DNA of 64,000 nucleotides. Origin: Shinella sp. H4-D48 (GTDB lineage: Bacteria; Pseudomonadota; Alphaproteobacteria; Rhizobiales; Rhizobiaceae). Location: positions 620,001 to 684,000 of the forward strand of contig NZ_CP093338.1 in assembly GCF_022637395.1 (NCBI RefSeq), in the 5' to 3' direction. Below the pieces are notes generated by a model. It was not told the origin of the DNA, ran no database searches, and saw only the letters and a list, made by a program, of their open reading frames with translations. This document shows positions 61,824 to 64,000 of the stretch, one piece after another; positions within the stretch are counted from its first letter, which is position 1, and each line of letters begins with the position of its first letter. A program made the position numbers and the translations under genes.

Positions 61824-62816
61824 TCATTGTCCTTGGTCTTGGGAGGCCTGAAGCCAGGTGCGAGCTTCGCCGTCGATCATCGCGACACGGCCGCCGTCGT
61901 CGGAATCCATGTAGATGCCGAAGCGGCCCGCCAGCCGCTCGCGCCCATAGCGCCGCAGCATCGAGCGCAGTTCATGGGTCGCGATCGTATCGTAGGGCAG
62001 ATCGTCGATTGGGAAGAAGCGGAGGTCGGCGGGGAGATTGCCCGCGGCGCCCTCGCCCGCCAGGCGCGCCCGGTAGACGAGATAACCGGGATCGCTGTCG
62101 GCGACATCGAAGACGGAATAGAGGAAGGTTTCCTCCGGCACGAGACGCAGCGCATCGCCGCCGTCGAGCACCAGCTGGCTGTCCGCCTTGCGCCGGCGCG
62201 CCGACGGCAACACCCAGCCGCCTTTGCCATCCGAGCGCAGCAGCAGGCTGTCGCCCGCCTCGATGAGATAGCCGATGATCATGCCGTGCGAGGCGAGCCA
62301 GCCGGTCGGCAGCGGGTCCTTCACGCTGGCATAACGGCCCCGGCAGAAGCCGAGCGGCGCGGTCGGGCTGGTGCCGAAGGCGCGCACCTGGCCGATCAGG
62401 ATGGCGTGGTCGCCGGCGTCCACCGCGCTGTAAAGGCTGCAATCGAACCAGGTCAGGCTGTCGGTGAGAACAGGTGCGCCGGTGTGCACCCGGTCGTGGT
62501 TGACCGACTGGAACTTGTCCTGCGCCTTCGAGGCGAAGGTCGCCGATACCTCGACCTGCCCCTCATGCAGGATGTTGACCGCAAAACAGTCCGCCGCCTT
62601 GAACACCGCATAGCTGGACGCCGACTTGGCGACGCAGACGAGCAAGAGCGGCGGATCGAGCGACACGGATGTGAAGGAATTCGCGGTCATGCCGCGCGGC
62701 GTTCCGTCCGCTTCGAGCGTGGTGATGACCGTCACGCCGGTGACGAATGTGCCGAAGGCCCGGCGCAACGCGATCGGGTCGATCGGTGCATCCTGTGCTG
62801 CCGCTTGCTCCACCAT
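61824..62816 (-). CDS. Flavin reductase fused to a Nudix-like C-terminal domain
   Basis: A 330-residue two-part protein. Residues about 14-165 are an HpaC/RutF-type flavin reductase: GTFVTGVTVITT (22-33), MTANSFTSVSLDPPLLLVCV (43-62), FAVNILHEGQ, and the His/Asp-containing DCSLYSAVDAGDHAILIGQV. It would supply reduced flavin to the LLM monooxygenase. Residues about 178-300 (IIGYLIEAGDSLLLRSDGKG, then GWVLPSARRRKAD and LRFFPIDDLPYD) look like a Nudix fold, but the catalytic Nudix box GX5EX7REUXEEXGU is not intact. The extra domain may bind a nucleotide or a pathway ligand. It is the first gene of the operon, with GGAGG upstream. Confidence 0.85.
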   Translation of the reverse strand: MVEQAAAQDAPIDPIALRRAFGTFVTGVTVITTLEADGTPRGMTANSFTSVSLDPPLLLVCVAKSASSYAVFKAADCFAVNILHEGQVEVSATFASKAQDKFQSVNHDRVHTGAPVLTDSLTWFDCSLYSAVDAGDHAILIGQVRAFGTSPTAPLGFCRGRYASVKDPLPTGWLASHGMIIGYLIEAGDSLLLRSDGKGGWVLPSARRRKADSQLVLDGGDALRLVPEETFLYSVFDVADSDPGYLVYRARLAGEGAAGNLPADLRFFPIDDLPYDTIATHELRSMLRRYGRERLAGRFGIYMDSDDGGRVAMIDGEARTWLQASQDQGQ

Positions 62817-62873
62817 CCCGACCTCCTGTCCGGTTCATTGAGGGGAAGCTACCGCCGCCGGCGGGCGGCTTCT

Positions 62874-62890
62874 TCCTCCTAGGCGGAGGA
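62874..62890. promoter_or_regulatory. Inverted repeat TCCTCC-TAGGC-GGAGGA in the promoter gap
   Basis: Six-base arms around a five-base centre lie in the 120-base gap between the PucR-type gene and the flavin-reductase gene. It could be part of the PucR operator or a weak terminator. No further evidence. Confidence 0.3.
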
Positions 62891-62936
62891 GAGTGGCAAA
62901 GAGTTCTCCTGCGTTTCGAAGGAGAGCCCGAAGGCG

Positions 62937-64000
62937 TCAGCGGTCGCTGAAGGCGTGGTTCTCGATGACGCCGTAGAGACGCAGGGCGAGCTCGACGGAA
63001 AAGCGTCTTTCCGCTGTTTCAACATCGATGCCGAAGAGCTCCTGGATGCGTGAGAGCCGGTAGCGCAACGTCGTCACATGCAGGCCGAGGCGGTCGGCGC
63101 AGGCCTGGCTGCGGCAGCCTTCTTCGAGATAGGCCGACAGAGTTTCCAGATAGGGCGTGCCGTTTTCGCGGTCGTGCTCGGCAATGGCACCGATGCTTTC
63201 GCGGACGAAGCTGCGCACGTCGCCCACATCGGCGGCGGAAACCAGCATGGGCAGCGGACCGAAATCCTGCGTGGAGAGCGCACCCGTCAGACCGAACGAC
63301 CGGCCGATGCGGATCATCCGGCTGCACCGTTCCCAAGCGGCGGGGTAGTCTTCCAGCCCGGCGCAGCGGTCTCCGGCAACGATGACCGGCGCCTCGTCGA
63401 AATAGCGTCCCAGTTCATCGGCCATGCGGCGCATGAGTTTCGTGGTGCGCTCCTGCTTTCGCCCTGCCTCATGCCGTACGAGGCAGACGACACCGCCATC
63501 AATGGCGACGAGGCTCGCCTCCAGCGACGCTTGCCGCATGATGCGCGACAGGGTGTGCTCGACATCGACGGAAGCGCCGCCGAAGGCCTTTGCCTTCTCC
63601 GGAAAATCGACGACGATCATCTGCTGGGGCGTGGAAAAATCGAGCCCGAGGCGCGTGGCGCGCTGGGTGACATCCGCAGCATCGCGCCAGCGCCGCTCGA
63701 CGACTTCGAAAAACAGCTCGCTTTGCGTGCGCGTCTCGAAACGGAAGCGCAGGAAGGAACGCATCATCTGCACGCTCAGCGCAAACTTGGCGCTGTCGAG
63801 CATAAGTTGGTCCAGTTCGCCCTGGGCGACAGCACCGGGGAAGATGACTAGCGCACCGACCAGTTGCCGGTCCACCGTTAGAGCCTCAGTTCGCGCTAAA
63901 ACCCGCTGCCGCCGCGTGCCATCGTCCAGCAGGATTGGCGCCGTTTCCAAGGCGCCACGCTCGACGGCGTCGCGGGCCGCCTTGATGATGGTGCGACCAA
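62937..64000 (-). CDS. PucR-family transcriptional regulator (cut by window edge)
   Basis: The frame is open to the right edge, so only the C-terminal part (about 354 residues) is visible. The end is the PucR helix-turn-helix domain: LSAYLEEGCRSQACADRLGL, HVTTLRYRLSRIQELFGIDV and a final helix. The middle is a GGDEF-like/CdaR-type sensor region (QQMIVVDFPEKAKAFGGASV, then VACLVRHEA-like strands). PucR/CdaR regulators respond to purine breakdown products or other metabolites and usually activate neighbouring genes. It lies on the same strand just upstream of the monooxygenase operon and is its most likely regulator. Confidence 0.88.
   Translation of the reverse strand, partial: GRTIIKAARDAVERGALETAPILLDDGTRRQRVLARTEALTVDRQLVGALVIFPGAVAQGELDQLMLDSAKFALSVQMMRSFLRFRFETRTQSELFFEVVERRWRDAADVTQRATRLGLDFSTPQQMIVVDFPEKAKAFGGASVDVEHTLSRIMRQASLEASLVAIDGGVVCLVRHEAGRKQERTTKLMRRMADELGRYFDEAPVIVAGDRCAGLEDYPAAWERCSRMIRIGRSFGLTGALSTQDFGPLPMLVSAADVGDVRSFVRESIGAIAEHDRENGTPYLETLSAYLEEGCRSQACADRLGLHVTTLRYRLSRIQELFGIDVETAERRFSVELALRLYGVIENHAFSDR

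Noticed and set aside
57029-62816. Assignment of the operon as the Rut pyrimidine pathway
   Set aside because: Only general class resemblance for the monooxygenase, reductase and hydrolase; RutB, RutC, RutE and RutG are missing, and a PcaC-like protein, an aldehyde dehydrogenase and an amino acid-type importer are present.
61740-62882. 380-codon open frame on + strand antisense to the flavin reductase gene
   Set aside because: Same reasoning: low-complexity antisense composition against a well supported gene.
1-64000. CRISPR arrays, tRNA or rRNA genes, replication origin
   Set aside because: No regularly spaced direct repeats, no cloverleaf with the expected T-arm, no rRNA signature and no parAB/repABC or dnaA-box cluster were seen by reading both strands.

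Overview
The window is GC-rich DNA that looks like accessory sequence of a Rhizobiales alphaproteobacterium (Rhizobium/Agrobacterium/Ensifer type). This is inferred from the gene mix: many ABC and TRAP uptake systems for sugars, uronates and amino acids, receptors ending in a WEEF-type tether, an NrsF-type anti-sigma factor, and several catabolic islands each with its own regulator. There are no rRNA, tRNA, ribosomal or replication genes and no CRISPR array. Several remnants (IS5-family, IS6-family, HipA, gamma carbonic anhydrase, betaine transporter, siderophore permease) mark old deletions and rearrangements.

Layout. 1-5583: two siderophore uptake loci facing each other, a fhuA/fhuD/fhuB-like set on + and a damaged fepD/fepG-like set on -, the latter fused by a deletion to the tail of another TonB receptor. 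5721-9974: DUF2254 membrane protein, a frameshifted FUSC-type membrane protein and an aldehyde dehydrogenase. 10405-13634: a small secreted protein, a shrunken BCCT transporter remnant, an XRE regulator and an MscS channel. 13780-22729: a hexuronate module (uxaC, TRAP transporter, AGE-family isomerase and GntR regulator on -, uxuA-uxuB on +) converting glucuronate to 2-keto-3-deoxygluconate. 22946-25419: BASS and AGCS sodium symporters. 25426-29299: an ECF sigma factor and NrsF-like anti-sigma factor, divergent from a bufferin-type RiPP operon (DUF2282 precursor, DUF692 MNIO enzyme, DUF2063 partner, DoxX). Both divergent units carry the same promoter motif, xGTAAC-N17-CGTAGs. 29606-31549: a chemoreceptor.

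32003-43141: a DeoR regulator divergent from a seven-gene catabolic operon (LsrF-type aldolase, class II aldolase/dehydrogenase fusion, CUT2 ABC importer, FGGY kinase, GlpD-like flavoprotein) whose substrate I cannot name. 43995-46697: a truncated molybdopterin-type protein, a soluble PAS chemoreceptor and an internally deleted IS6 element. 46721-48898: a LysR regulator and a probable cis-3-hydroxy-L-proline dehydratase. 49361-50194: two hypothetical genes. 50380-53428: an AraC regulator and a TonB receptor. 53713-55266: a graveyard of gene and IS fragments. 55255-62816: an eight-gene operon joining a flavin-dependent monooxygenase pathway to a polar amino-acid-type ABC importer, behind a PucR regulator that runs off the right edge.

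The best candidates for new biology are the sigma-controlled bufferin operon, the LsrF/RhaD-like/GlpD polyol-type operon, and the monooxygenase operon with its flavin reductase-Nudix-like fusion. All functional statements come from reading motifs and from family knowledge; no search was run.
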